Below, one piece after another: positions 34,500 through 43,583 of a DNA stretch of 64,000 bases. This DNA comes from Cellulosimicrobium composti. Its GTDB lineage: Bacteria; Actinomycetota; Actinomycetes; Actinomycetales; Cellulomonadaceae. Where the stretch lies: the NCBI RefSeq assembly GCF_009711085.1, contig NZ_WMKA01000004.1:62001-126000 (forward strand), written 5' to 3'. Under the pieces are notes generated by a model. It saw only the letters and a program-made list of their open reading frames with translations, was not told the DNA's origin and searched no databases. The translations under genes were made by a program, and so were the position numbers. Each line of letters starts with the position of its first letter. Within the stretch, counting starts at the first letter, position 1.

Positions 34500-34551
34500 T
34501 CGCCGCGCGCGTCGACCCCGGGCCTCGTACCGACCTCAGAAGGAGAACGAC

Positions 34552-34803
34552 ATGACCACGACCAGCGAGCAGGCGGCCGAGAGCCCCCTCCCCACCGGGA
34601 CGGAGGGCCGCGACATCCCCGGTCACGCGGGAGCGCTCGCGCGGTTCGTCGTCGCGTTCGCCCTGTTCGTCGGGGGTCTGGTCCTGATGGGGTCCGGCAT
34701 GTCCGGGGTCGACGGCGGCGTGTGGCTCTTCGTCGGCGGCCTCCTCGCCGCGACGCTCGCATTCGCCCTCCCGATGGCGGGCACGGGCACGACCGAGCGC
34801 TGA
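34552..34803 (+). CDS. Small two-helix membrane protein
   Basis: An 83-residue protein with a polar N-terminus of about 28 residues and two membrane helices (ALARFVVAFALFVGGLVLMGSGM and VWLFVGGLLAATLAFALPM). A strong ribosome-binding site (AGAAGGAGAACGAC) precedes the ATG. No family recognised. A strong terminator follows. Confidence 0.8.
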   Translation: MTTTSEQAAESPLPTGTEGRDIPGHAGALARFVVAFALFVGGLVLMGSGMSGVDGGVWLFVGGLLAATLAFALPMAGTGTTER

Positions 34804-34810
34804 CGCACCA

Positions 34811-34852
34811 CGGCCGAGGCCGGGCTCCCCGCGGGGAGCCCGGCCTCGGCCG
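34811..34852. terminator. Perfect 20-bp hairpin terminator between convergent genes
   Basis: CGGCCGAGGCCGGGCTCCCC and its exact complement are separated by only GC. It lies between the small membrane protein stop (34803) and the convergent metE stop (34866) and should end transcription on both strands. Confidence 0.85.
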
Positions 34853-34865
34853 CGTTCCGGGACGC

Positions 34866-37349
34866 TCAGCCGAGCGTGGCCCGCACCGCCTTCGCCGCGG
34901 CGACGAGGTGCTCCAGCGACGGCACGGTCTCCTCGTAGCGGCGGGTCTTGAGCCCGCAGTCGGGGTTGACCCACACGAGCGCGGGGTCGATCGACGTCAC
35001 CGCGAGCCCCAGCAGCTCGGTGACCTCCTCGGTCGAGGGCACGCGCGGGCTGTGGATGTCGTAGACGCCCGGCCCGATGCCGCGCGCGTACCCGGCGTCG
35101 CGCAGCTCGGGCACGATCTCCATGCGCGAGCGCGCGGCCTCGACGGACGTCACGTCCGCGTCGAGGCCGTCGATCGCGCCGATGACCTCGCCGAACTCCG
35201 AGTAGCACAGGTGCGTGTGGACCTGCGTCGCCGCGGCCACGCCCGACGTCGCGAGCCGGAACGCGCGCACCGACCAGTCGAGGTACGCGGGCTGGTCCGC
35301 GCGGCGCAGCGGCAGGAGCTCGCGCAGCGCGGGCTCGTCGACCTGCACGACCTCGATGCCCGCGGCCTCCAGGTCCGCGATCTCGTCGCGCAGCGCCAGG
35401 CCCACCTGGTTCGCGGTGTCGGCGAGCGGCTGGTCGTCGCGCACGAACGACCACGCGAGGATCGTCACCGGGCCGGTGAGCATGCCCTTGACCGGCTTCT
35501 CGGTGAGGGACGCCGTGTACGCGGACCACTCGACCGTGATCGGCGCGGGCCGCGTGACGTCGCCCCACAGGATCGGCGGCCGCACGCAGCGCGACCCGTA
35601 CGACTGCACCCAGCCGTTCGCCGTGACCGCGAACCCGTCGAGGTGCTCCGCGAAGTACTGCACCATGTCGTTGCGCTCGGGCTCGCCGTGCACGAGCACG
35701 TCGAGTCCCAGGTCCTCCTGGAGCGCGACGACGCGCGCGATCTCCTCGCGCATCGCGGTCGTGTAGTCCGCGTCGGAGAGCTCGCCCTTCGTCCACAGCG
35801 CGCGGGCGCGGCGGATCTCGGGCGTCTGCGGGAACGAGCCGATCGTCGTCGTCGGCAGCGGCGGCAGGTTCAGGCGCTCGGCCTGCGCGGCCGCGCGCTC
35901 GGCGTGGTCGCCGCGCGCGAAGTCCGCGTCCGTCAGCGCGGCCGCACGCTCGCGCACCGCGGGCACGACGACGCCGCTCGCCTCCGCGCGCGACGCCACG
36001 GCCGCGCGGGACGCCTCGATCTGGTCCGCGACGGCCTCACGACCCTCGGTCAGCGCGCGGGCGAGCGTCGCGACCTCGCCGACCTTCTGGTCCGCGAACG
36101 CGAGCCAGTCGCGCAGGCGCGGGTCGAGCGTCGTGCCCGACGCCGTGCCGGGCTCGGCGAAGGTCTCGTCCTCGACGTCGTGCGGCACGTGCAGCAGCGA
36201 GGTCGACGTGCCGACGGCGACGGCGCCCGCCCCGAGGCCGCGCGCGGCATCGAGCACCTCGAGCCTCGCGGCGAGGTCGGCACGCCACACGTTGTGCCCG
36301 TCGATCACGCCGACGACGAGCGTCTTCGACACGAGGTCGTCGTACGGCGAGTCCGGAAGGCCCGCACGGACGGCGTCGATCGCGATCGCCTCGACGTCCG
36401 TGCCCGCGAGGGTCGCCAGGAAGTCGACGGTCGCGCCGTCGGCGTCCGGCGACGTCTCCAGCCCGCCGAACGGCGTCGCGACGAGGATCGCGGGCCGCGC
36501 GTCCTGCGCCGAACCCGGGGTCGCGGCGGGGCTCGCGGACGGGTCCGGTGAGGACCCCGGGTCCGGCACGGGGCGGAGGTCGGTCGCGAGCGCGCGGTAC
36601 GCGGACTCCACCGCGGCGGCGAGGTCGGTGAACGGCACGTCGACCGAGTCGGTGACGAGGATCGGCTCGTCGAGCTGGACCCACGGCGCCCCCGCGGCGG
36701 CGAGCGCGCGCAGCAGGTCGGCGTAGGCGGCGACGACGTCGTCGAGGCGGTCGAGCGGCGAGTAGCCGGCGGGTGCGTCGTCGGCGGCCTTGGACAGCGC
36801 GAGGAACGTCACCGGCCCGACGACGACGGGCCGCGTCACGACGCCCGCCTCCTTCGCCTCGACGAACTCGCGCACGACGCGGTCGTCGACGAACCGGATC
36901 GGGGTGTCCGGGCCGATCTCGGGCACGAGGTAGTGGTAGTTCGTGTCGAACCACTTGGTCATCTCGAGCGGGGCGTCGTCCCCCTGGCCGCGTGCCACGG
37001 TGAAGTAGCCCGCGAGGTCGAGGCGGCCGTCGGCGTCGGCGAGGTGGGCGAACCGCGACGGGACCGCCCCGAGGGCCGCGGCGACGTCGAGCACCTGGTC
37101 GTAGTAGGAGAACGAGCCGGGGACGGACGCGTCGTCGGCGCCGAGGCCGAGGTCGACGAGCCGGCGCACGGTCGCGAGCCGCAGCTCGCGGGCCGTGGCC
37201 TCGAGCTCGTCGGCCGACGTCGTGCCGGCCCAGAACGCCTCGACGGCCCTCTTGAGCTCGCGGCGGCGCCCGATGCGGGGGTAGCCGAGCACGGTGCCGG
37301 CGGGGAAGCCGACCTGAATCTGGGTAGGGGAGGGTAGGGAAGTGGCCAT
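34866..37349 (-). CDS. metE: Cobalamin-independent methionine synthase
   Basis: An 827-residue MetE, which transfers a methyl group from methyl-tetrahydropteroyl-glutamate to homocysteine. The N-terminal barrel starts [23 protein letters not shown]; the C-terminal barrel has [40 protein letters not shown], and the zinc ligands in THLCYSEF and [14 protein letters not shown] Pro/Ser/Ala-rich insertion of about 25 residues ([20 protein letters not shown]) sits in the N-terminal domain. ATG 37349 follows GAGGTTTCG. It lies 33 bp after metF and is covered by the same SAM riboswitch. Confidence 0.97.
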   Translation of the reverse strand: MATSLPSPTQIQVGFPAGTVLGYPRIGRRRELKRAVEAFWAGTTSADELEATARELRLATVRRLVDLGLGADDASVPGSFSYYDQVLDVAAALGAVPSRFAHLADADGRLDLAGYFTVARGQGDDAPLEMTKWFDTNYHYLVPEIGPDTPIRFVDDRVVREFVEAKEAGVVTRPVVVGPVTFLALSKAADDAPAGYSPLDRLDDVVAAYADLLRALAAAGAPWVQLDEPILVTDSVDVPFTDLAAAVESAYRALATDLRPVPDPGSSPDPSASPAATPGSAQDARPAILVATPFGGLETSPDADGATVDFLATLAGTDVEAIAIDAVRAGLPDSPYDDLVSKTLVVGVIDGHNVWRADLAARLEVLDAARGLGAGAVAVGTSTSLLHVPHDVEDETFAEPGTASGTTLDPRLRDWLAFADQKVGEVATLARALTEGREAVADQIEASRAAVASRAEASGVVVPAVRERAAALTDADFARGDHAERAAAQAERLNLPPLPTTTIGSFPQTPEIRRARALWTKGELSDADYTTAMREEIARVVALQEDLGLDVLVHGEPERNDMVQYFAEHLDGFAVTANGWVQSYGSRCVRPPILWGDVTRPAPITVEWSAYTASLTEKPVKGMLTGPVTILAWSFVRDDQPLADTANQVGLALRDEIADLEAAGIEVVQVDEPALRELLPLRRADQPAYLDWSVRAFRLATSGVAAATQVHTHLCYSEFGEVIGAIDGLDADVTSVEAARSRMEIVPELRDAGYARGIGPGVYDIHSPRVPSTEEVTELLGLAVTSIDPALVWVNPDCGLKTRRYEETVPSLEHLVAAAKAVRATLG

Positions 37350-37382
37350 GATCGAAACCTCTTGCTGGTCCTCGCGGACCGG

Positions 37383-38447
37383 TCAGACGGGCGTGCCGTG
37401 CGTGGCGGCGCCCGTCGTGGGCAGGGAGGTGCCGGTGACCCACGGCCCGCTGGCCAGGTCCGGGACGAGCGGGGCCGCGGCAGCGCTGGTGCTGCCGCCG
37501 GTCCCGCGCGACCCGCCGCCGAGGTGGACACCCTCGAGCAGGTCAAGAGCGGCGCGGTGCTTGTTGAAGGTGTACACGTGCAGACCGGGCGCACCGGCGT
37601 CGAGGACGCGCTGCGCGAGGTCGACCGAGTACGCGATCCCGTAGGCGTGCTGCGCCTCCGGGTCGGGCAGGGCGTCGAGCGCGTCCAGCAGGCGCTGGGG
37701 CGCGCGCACGCCCGTGAGCTCCTCGACGCGGCGGAGCCGCGCGGGCTCCGTCGTGGGCAGCAGCCCGGCGAGGATGGGGATCGTCACGCCGGCCGCGCGG
37801 GCCTCGGCGACGAAGTCGGTGTACGACGACGCGTCGTAGAAGAGCTGCGTGATCGCGAAGCTCGCGCCCGCCTGCTGCTTCTGCCACAGGCGGCGCACCT
37901 CCTGCGTGCGCGTCGTGCGGGCGGCCGGGTTGCCGTCGGGGAACGTCGCGACGGCGATCGTCAGCGGGCGGGCCGCACCGCGCAGCGCGACGGCCGGGTC
38001 GGACGCGCAGCGCGACGCCTCGACCTCGCGCAGGAGCGCGACGAGCTCGGTCGACGACCGCACGCCGTCGGGCGCGGGCTGCCAGTCCGGCTGGTCGCGC
38101 GGGGGGTCGCCGCGCAGCGCGAGGAAGCTGCGCACGCCCTCGTCGAGGAAGTCGGAGATGACCTCCTCGACGTCCTCGCGAGACGCGCCCACGCACGTGA
38201 GGTGCGCGATCGGCAGCACGGGCGTGCCCTGGAGGAGGCGCCCGACGACCTGGCGCGCGGTCGCGCGGTCCGTCCCGCCCGCGCCGTACGTGACGGACAC
38301 GAAGTCGGGGTGCGTCGCGACGAGTCGGCGCGCCGTCTCCCAGAACTTGGGCGCCGCGTCCGGGCGGCGCGGCGGCATGAGCTCGAACGACACGGTCGGC
38401 CGTGCCGCCCCGCCGTGCGCCTGCCCGACGGCGTCCGCGACGCTCAC
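37383..38447 (-). CDS. metF: Methylenetetrahydrofolate reductase
   Basis: A 354-residue MTHFR that makes 5-methyl-THF for MetE. The barrel motifs are VSFELMPPRRPDAAPKFWE (with the catalytic Glu), FVSVTYGAGGTDRATA, PIAHLTCVGASRED, FLALRGDPP and ASFAITQLFYDASSY. The frame is open further upstream, but the GTG at 38447 is chosen because it gives the normal N-terminus and the sequence before it is a SAM-I riboswitch. The C-terminal 45 residues are Gly/Ala/Ser-rich and variable. First gene of metF-metE. Confidence 0.94.
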   Translation of the reverse strand: MSVADAVGQAHGGAARPTVSFELMPPRRPDAAPKFWETARRLVATHPDFVSVTYGAGGTDRATARQVVGRLLQGTPVLPIAHLTCVGASREDVEEVISDFLDEGVRSFLALRGDPPRDQPDWQPAPDGVRSSTELVALLREVEASRCASDPAVALRGAARPLTIAVATFPDGNPAARTTRTQEVRRLWQKQQAGASFAITQLFYDASSYTDFVAEARAAGVTIPILAGLLPTTEPARLRRVEELTGVRAPQRLLDALDALPDPEAQHAYGIAYSVDLAQRVLDAGAPGLHVYTFNKHRAALDLLEGVHLGGGSRGTGGSTSAAAAPLVPDLASGPWVTGTSLPTTGAATHGTPV

Positions 38448-38539
38448 GACGTCGCCCCGGGGGTGCGTGCGTGCGCGACCGTCGCCGGGCACGGGCGGCC
38501 CGGACGGTGCACGAAGGATGCCTCTGAGACCATGCGTCA

Positions 38540-38642
38540 CTCCATCGACCCTGGCGTTAGCACCTTTGTCCTCGGGAGGCTTCCGTCGGCGGGTTGCTGC
38601 GGTGTCGTCGAGCCAGGACTCTCGACCGCTCTGGATGGTTGG
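38540..38642 (-). promoter_or_regulatory. SAM-I (S-box) riboswitch controlling metF-metE
   Basis: Read on the minus strand the region has the S-box conserved blocks in order: CCAGAGCGG-TCGAGAG, CCTGGCTCGACGA, CACCGCAGCAACC, then AAAGGTGCTAACGCCAGG. The closing P1 helix can form from CCATC before the first block and GATGG after the last. SAM binding to this fold represses methionine genes in many bacteria. It ends about 93 nt before the metF start, leaving room for the expression platform. Confidence 0.88.
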
Positions 38643-38773
38643 CACGATCCTACGGCGCTTCCGCCATGCGGTCGAGGGTGCTCGCGTGCTGAGACGCCCG
38701 CTGGGGCGCCGTTCCTATGATGGGCGGTACGGACGGCCACGACCTGTCGGTCGGAGCGCTCAGGAGGAGCCCG

Positions 38774-39718
38774 ATGAAGCACTCGTCCAAGCCGCGGCAC
38801 CTCTCCCGGGAGGTCGACGGGGTGCGGGTCCACTTCCGCGAGGCCGGGGTGCGCTCGTCCACCGCGGTGCTGCTCCTGCACGGCTTCCCCGCCTCGTCCC
38901 ACTCGTTCCGGGACGTGATGCCGGTGCTCGCCGACCACGCGTACGTCGTCGCCCCCGACCTGCCGGGATTCGGCTTCTCCGACGCGCTCCCGCCCGAGGA
39001 GTACTCGTTCGAGCGTCTGACGGACGTGACCGAGGCGCTCGTCGCGAGCCTGGGGATCGAGCGCTACGTCCTCTACGTCACCGACTTCGGCACCCCCGTC
39101 GGCTACTCGCTGGCGATGCGCGACCCGGGTCGTGTCCTGGGGCTGGTCGTGCAGAACGGCAACGCCCACGACGCAGGCCTCAACGACGCGTGGGACACGG
39201 CCCGGCGCTTCTGGGCCGACCCGACCCCGGAGAACCGGGCGGCGCTCCCGGACTGGCTGACCTTCGAAGGGACCCGGGACCAGTACCTCGCCGGATCGCC
39301 TCCGAGCGTCCAGGAGCTTCACCCGCCCGAGTCGTGGCACCTCGACTGGGAGCGGCTGTCGCGCCCGGGCATGACCGAGCTGCAGTTCCGGCTCTTCACG
39401 GACTACCGCTCGCACGTGGCACGCTTCCCCGCGATCGCCGCGTACCACCGGCGCCACCAGCCCCCGTGCCTGGTCCTCTGGGGGCGGTTCGACACGTTCT
39501 TCGACCTCCGCGAGGTCCTCGCCTACCACGAGGTCATGGAGACTCTCGCGGTGCACGTCTACGACGCCGGCCACTTCCTGCTCGAGACGCACGGCAGCGA
39601 GGTCGCCGCGCTCCTCGCCGCGTTCGTCGACGACGCGCTCGAGCGGGCGGGGTCCGCCGCGCGGCGGGCAGCCGGGTCGGCGGGAACCGACGCGCCGGAC
39701 GCGCCGGCCCAGGTCTAG
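38774..39718 (+). CDS. Alpha/beta hydrolase, haloalkane-dehalogenase/epoxide-hydrolase-like
   Basis: A 314-residue alpha/beta hydrolase. HGFPASSHSFRDVMPVLAD (oxyanion HGFP), DLPGFGFSDAL, and the nucleophile elbow YVTDFGTPVGY place it in the dehalogenase/epoxide hydrolase branch: the nucleophile is Asp (about residue 97) instead of Ser. The His base is in YDAGHFLLETHG (about 270). ATG 38774 has AGGAGGAGC upstream and is preferred over ATG 38717. The C-terminal 30 residues are Ala-rich. Substrate unknown. Confidence 0.92.
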   Translation: MKHSSKPRHLSREVDGVRVHFREAGVRSSTAVLLLHGFPASSHSFRDVMPVLADHAYVVAPDLPGFGFSDALPPEEYSFERLTDVTEALVASLGIERYVLYVTDFGTPVGYSLAMRDPGRVLGLVVQNGNAHDAGLNDAWDTARRFWADPTPENRAALPDWLTFEGTRDQYLAGSPPSVQELHPPESWHLDWERLSRPGMTELQFRLFTDYRSHVARFPAIAAYHRRHQPPCLVLWGRFDTFFDLREVLAYHEVMETLAVHVYDAGHFLLETHGSEVAALLAAFVDDALERAGSAARRAAGSAGTDAPDAPAQV

Positions 39719-39766
39719 GGTGAGCCACGACCTCTCACCGACGCCGAGCGAGCACAGGAGCCCGCC

Positions 39767-40030
39767 GTGTACGCGACCCCGACCCGCCCGATGACCCAGG
39801 ACGAGCTCGACCGGATCTGCCGGGTGTGGGCCGACTCCGGCAGCGACGACCCGACCGACCGGTGGCTCGAGCTCTGGGACGGCGGCGACGCCGACGACCA
39901 CCCGGAGCAGCGCGACGCGATCGTCGCGATCGCGCGGGAGGTCGGCCTGGAGGTCGCGGTCGAGGACGGCGTCCTGCGCGTGCAGAAGACGCAGCAGCTC
40001 CACGACGAGATCGGCGCGCGCTGGATCTGA
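39767..40030 (+). CDS. Small hypothetical protein (87 residues)
   Basis: An acidic, soluble protein (TQDELDRICRVWADSGSDDPTDRWLELWDGGD...REVGLEVAVEDGVLRVQKTQQLHDEIGARW). A GTG at 39767 follows CAGGAGCCCGCC. Composition and codon use are native-like. No domain recognised; the charged helical start and short beta end suggest a small alpha/beta fold. Confidence 0.65.
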   Translation: MYATPTRPMTQDELDRICRVWADSGSDDPTDRWLELWDGGDADDHPEQRDAIVAIAREVGLEVAVEDGVLRVQKTQQLHDEIGARWI

Positions 40031-40058
40031 GAGCGCCGATCCTGGCGGCGCGCGGCGT

Positions 40059-41324
40059 TCAGGGGCCGAGCAACGCGGCCGGCACCACGGCGACCCCGTC
40101 CCTGCGGCGGTAGGCGTGTGGGCCGGGGGTGACGACGACCGTGTCGAGCAGGTCGTCGCCGATCCTGTCGCGCAGCCATGTGAGGTGCCGGACGTCATGG
40201 TCCGTGACCGTGGTCGCCAGCTTGACCTCGATCGCCAGGACCCGGCCGTCCGGACGCTCGACGATGATGTCGATCTCGTGCGCGCCGTCGGCCGTCCGGA
40301 GGTGACGTACCCGCGCCTCGGACCGTTCGGCATAGACCTGGACGTCCAGAGTGACGAGGTGTTCGAACAGCGATCCGAGCAAGGTCCCGTCGCGGAGGTT
40401 GGGGACAGGGCCTTCGCCGCCCCCGAGAAGCGCGGACTGGTCTGCACCGAGCAGGTGGGCGGCGAGACCGGGGTCCGCGAGTTGGTGCTTGGGTGCGCGT
40501 GCGAGCCGGGCGAGGTGGTTCCGGCCCGGGAGCCACGCTTCGACGGGATCGAGCATCCAGAGCTGTTCGAGCACGTCGCGGTACGCGGTCACGGTGCTCC
40601 GAGCGGGCTTCTCGGAGAGGCCGGGTGTGGCGGCGTCAAGGATTCGTTGGTAGGTAGCAGTCGTCGACGTCGCGGCTGCATAGGCGGTGAGCCACGCGCG
40701 CAGGACGCCGGGGCGACGCACGACGAGTCCTTGCTCGGGGAACGCCCTCGTGACGATCAGGTCGACGTATCCCTCGAGCCGGTGCCGCCGGGCGCGCGGT
40801 GCGAGGCCGTGGATGTCCGGGAACCCAGAACGCACGATCTCGTCGACGTAGTCACGTGTGCCGTGTCTCGACGACCCGGTGATCTCGGGCCGAGACCCGT
40901 TCAGCAGGTCGCCGAGGCTGACGGTGGGTTCTGCGAACCCTCGCTCCAGGAGGCTCATGGGACGCATGCGAAACGTGACGAACCGGCCTGCGCCCGAGTG
41001 GACGGGTGCTTCGAGGGGGACGGAGCTGCCGGTCAGCAGGTAGGTCCCGATGCCGTCGTCGACCGCTCGTCGGACCACGTCCCACGACTCCGGGACCCGC
41101 TGCCACTCGTCCACGAGCAGCGGGTGGTCTGCGGCGCGGATTCGTGCCGGGTCGCTGGCGAACAGCTCACGTTCGCGAGGATCGTCCAGGCGCATCACGG
41201 TACGGGCGCGTTGTTGCGCGGTGGCTGTCTTTCCCACGCCCTTCGGCCCGTGGAGCTCGATCGCCGGCAGCTCTGCGACAAGCTCGTCGAGCACGTCGTC
41301 GATGACGCGCCTGCGGTAGTCCAT
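40059..41324 (-). CDS. AAA_14/DUF4143 ATPase with PD-(D/E)XK-like C-terminal domain
   Basis: A 421-residue ATPase. Walker A is HGPKGVGKTA (about residue 27), Walker B is HPLLVDEWQR (about 71), and a sensor-like LLTGSS follows (about 97). The C-terminal DUF4143 part ends with HEIDIIVERPDGRVLAIEVKLA, an Asp...ExK pattern typical of PD-(D/E)XK nuclease folds. Sequence is slightly less GC-extreme than its neighbours, hinting at transfer. ATG 41324 or the adjacent GTG 41327 may be the start; GGGAG upstream fits either. Four 23-bp repeats lie 72-163 bp upstream. The family's role is not established. Confidence 0.9.
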   Translation of the reverse strand: MDYRRRVIDDVLDELVAELPAIELHGPKGVGKTATAQQRARTVMRLDDPRERELFASDPARIRAADHPLLVDEWQRVPESWDVVRRAVDDGIGTYLLTGSSVPLEAPVHSGAGRFVTFRMRPMSLLERGFAEPTVSLGDLLNGSRPEITGSSRHGTRDYVDEIVRSGFPDIHGLAPRARRHRLEGYVDLIVTRAFPEQGLVVRRPGVLRAWLTAYAAATSTTATYQRILDAATPGLSEKPARSTVTAYRDVLEQLWMLDPVEAWLPGRNHLARLARAPKHQLADPGLAAHLLGADQSALLGGGEGPVPNLRDGTLLGSLFEHLVTLDVQVYAERSEARVRHLRTADGAHEIDIIVERPDGRVLAIEVKLATTVTDHDVRHLTWLRDRIGDDLLDTVVVTPGPHAYRRRDGVAVVPAALLGP

Positions 41325-41395
41325 CACTGATCGGCTCCCTGGTGCTCGCGTGCTCCCGCCCCGGTAGGAAACCGACTCGGAGGCTCCTCGGCCTC

Positions 41396-41487
41396 CTACG
41401 CTACAGATCTCAGGACTTCTACGCTACGAATTTCAGGCTCTCCACGCTACAAATTTCAGGCACGCCACACGACAGATCCCAGACCCT
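41396..41487 (-). repeat. Four tandem 23-bp repeats upstream of the DUF4143 ATPase
   Basis: Units at 41396, 41419, 41442 and 41465 share the core CTACGCTAC-RA-ATTTCAGG (first unit GATCTCAGG; fourth diverged, CCACACGACAGATCCCAG), with exactly 23-bp spacing. The patch is much richer in A/T than its surroundings. It lies between the ATPase start and the 3' end of the symporter gene, so it is in the ATPase promoter region. Iteron-like operator or binding site of the ATPase are both possible. Confidence 0.82.
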
Positions 41488-41541
41488 GCTGCCCCGGGCG
41501 TTCCGGGTGCTCGCGTCCTCACCCTGCCGGTCTGCCGGAGG

Positions 41542-43068
41542 TCACGACCGGCGGCGCTCCGGCACGTGCAGGCGCCGCAGGAAGCGGTCGGTGCGCAGCG
41601 GCGGGCCGTGGCGGTCGCGCAGGGACACGACGACGACGGTCGCCGTCGCGAGCGGGATCGTCCACGCCGCAGGCTGGGCGAGCAAGGCGCGCACGACCCC
41701 GGGGAGGCCGCCGGCCGTCTCCCCGGCCGGGCCCGCGCCGTACCCCGAGGCGACGATCGCGGACGACGCGAGCAGCGCCGTCGCGCACAGGACGGACCCC
41801 ACGACCATGCCCGCGACGGCACCGCGCGCGGTGAGGCCGCGCCACCACACGCCGAGCAGGATCACGGGCGACAGCGCGGACGCCGCGAAGACGAACACCG
41901 TCCCGACGCTCGTCACGAGGCCCTGGGGGATGGTGACGAGCGCGAACGCGAGCGGGATGAGCGTGCACGCGACGGCCGACCAGCGGAACGAGCGCACGGT
42001 GCCGCCGAACAGGTCCTGGCTCACGACGCCCGCGAGAGCCACGACCAGACCGGACGACGTGCCGAGGAACGCGGCGAACGCCCCGGCGACGACGAGCGCG
42101 GCGAGCAGCTGGCCGCCGACCCCGGGGACGAGGCGCGTGGGCAGCTCGAGCACCACGGTGTCCGCGACGCCGGGCCGCGCGAGGTCGGGCGCGACGACCC
42201 GGGCCACGAGGCCGAGCGTGCTCGACACCATGTAGAAGACGCTGATCATGACGAGCACGACGACGGTCGTGCGGCGCGCGGACCCGCCGTCGGGCGAGGT
42301 GTAGAAGCGCACGAGGACGTGCGGCAGCCCGGTGGTGCCGAGCAGCAGCGCGAGGAGGAGCGACGCGGTCGCGTACGCGTCGAGGCCGCCCGGCCCGGCG
42401 TCGTGGGGGAACACGGTGGCCGGGTCGAACGTGACGGCGGCGCCGCCGGGCTCGAACGCGCCGCCGAGCGCCATGAGCACGAGCACGAGCGGCAGCGTGA
42501 GCGCGGTGAGCTTGACCCAGAACTGGAACGCCTGGACGAACGTGATGGAGCGCATGCCGCCCGCCGCGACGACGGCGCTCACGACGACCGCGATCCCGAC
42601 CGACCCGACCCATGGCGGCACGGGTGCGACGGCGGTGATGACGAGCGCGGCGCCGTGGAGCTGCGGGACCACGTAGAGCCACCCGATGACGAGCACGAGG
42701 ACGCTCGTGACGCGGCGCGCGACGACGGAGTCGAGCCGGGCGTGGACGAAGTCGGGGATCGTGTAGGCGCCGCTGCGGCGCAGGGGCCCGGCGACGAACA
42801 GCAGCACGAGCAGGTACCCGGCCGCATACCCGACGGGGAACCAGAACGCCTCGGCGCCCGAGAGCAGCACGAGGCCGGACAGCCCGAGGAACGTGCCGGC
42901 GGACAGGTACTCGCCGCTGATCGCGGCCGCGTTCCACACGGGGCGCACGGTCCGCGACGCGACGAAGAAGTCGCTCGTGGTGCGCGAGACCCGCAGGCCG
43001 TAGAACCCGATGAGGCCGGTCGCGAGCAGGAGCAGCGCGACGCCCACGAGGGGCAGGGCGGTGCTCAC
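41542..43068 (-). CDS. Sodium:solute symporter, acetate permease-like
   Basis: A 508-residue SSS-family transporter with about 13 membrane helices. TSDFFVASRTVRPVWNAAAISGEYLSAGTFLGLSGL and GAYTIPDFVHARL, then TTGLPHVLVRFYTSPDGGSARR, match ActP-type monocarboxylate symporters. The GTG at 43068 overlaps the stop of the DUF485 gene (GTGA). It is the last gene of lytS-lytR-DUF485-symporter, an arrangement in which the two-component system usually controls the transporter. Confidence 0.94.
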   Translation of the reverse strand: MSTALPLVGVALLLLATGLIGFYGLRVSRTTSDFFVASRTVRPVWNAAAISGEYLSAGTFLGLSGLVLLSGAEAFWFPVGYAAGYLLVLLFVAGPLRRSGAYTIPDFVHARLDSVVARRVTSVLVLVIGWLYVVPQLHGAALVITAVAPVPPWVGSVGIAVVVSAVVAAGGMRSITFVQAFQFWVKLTALTLPLVLVLMALGGAFEPGGAAVTFDPATVFPHDAGPGGLDAYATASLLLALLLGTTGLPHVLVRFYTSPDGGSARRTTVVVLVMISVFYMVSSTLGLVARVVAPDLARPGVADTVVLELPTRLVPGVGGQLLAALVVAGAFAAFLGTSSGLVVALAGVVSQDLFGGTVRSFRWSAVACTLIPLAFALVTIPQGLVTSVGTVFVFAASALSPVILLGVWWRGLTARGAVAGMVVGSVLCATALLASSAIVASGYGAGPAGETAGGLPGVVRALLAQPAAWTIPLATATVVVVSLRDRHGPPLRTDRFLRRLHVPERRRS

Positions 43069-43583
43069 GGCGCACCGCCGTCGTCGGGGCCGGCGGCGCC
43101 GTCGGCGAGCGCGGCGTACCGGCGCTCGTTGCGCGCCGCGGCGACGGCGAACACGACGCCGAACGCGACGATCACGGGGTAGAACCCGTAGGCGTGCACG
43201 AGCCAGGGGAGCGGGACGCCCAGCACGACGACCTGGTCGAGCGCGGGGACCGCGGACATGGTGAGGGTGAGCAGCGCGACGACCGCGAGGAACGACACCA
43301 CGCACGCGAGGCCGAGCCGCAGCTGCGCCCGCACGAGCCCGCGCGTGTAGTGGCTCGCGCCGTCGTCGGCGTCGTCCGGGCGGTCGGGGGGCGTGCCCGA
43401 CGGCGCCGCGGCCCGGGCGGGGTCCGTGCCGCCCGGCGGGGGGTCCGTCGAGCGGACGCGCACGCGCGGCGCCGGGCGCGGGGTCGGCGCGGGGGCGTGC
43501 GCGCGGCCGTCCGCGGGATGGTCCGACGCGCGGTCCGGGGGCCGGGGAGGTCGGTCGTCGGGGGAGGGGCCGGGCCCGGTCAC
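43065..43583 (-). CDS. DUF485-family membrane protein
   Basis: A 172-residue protein. The first 85 residues are an unusual Pro/Arg/Asp-rich disordered region; the rest is DUF485 (YTRGLVRAQLRLGLACVVSFLAVVALL, then PLPWLVHAYGFYPVIVAFGVVFAVAAARNERRY) with two membrane helices. DUF485 proteins (YjcH type) accompany acetate symporters. The GTG start overlaps the lytR stop, and its stop overlaps the symporter GTG. Confidence 0.9.
   Translation of the reverse strand: MTGPGPSPDDRPPRPPDRASDHPADGRAHAPAPTPRPAPRVRVRSTDPPPGGTDPARAAAPSGTPPDRPDDADDGASHYTRGLVRAQLRLGLACVVSFLAVVALLTLTMSAVPALDQVVVLGVPLPWLVHAYGFYPVIVAFGVVFAVAAARNERRYAALADGAAGPDDGGAP

Noticed and set aside
36540-36620. Frameshift or foreign insertion in metE
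   Set aside because: The Pro/Ser-rich segment is in frame and both flanking domains are intact; simple low-complexity loop expansion is enough.
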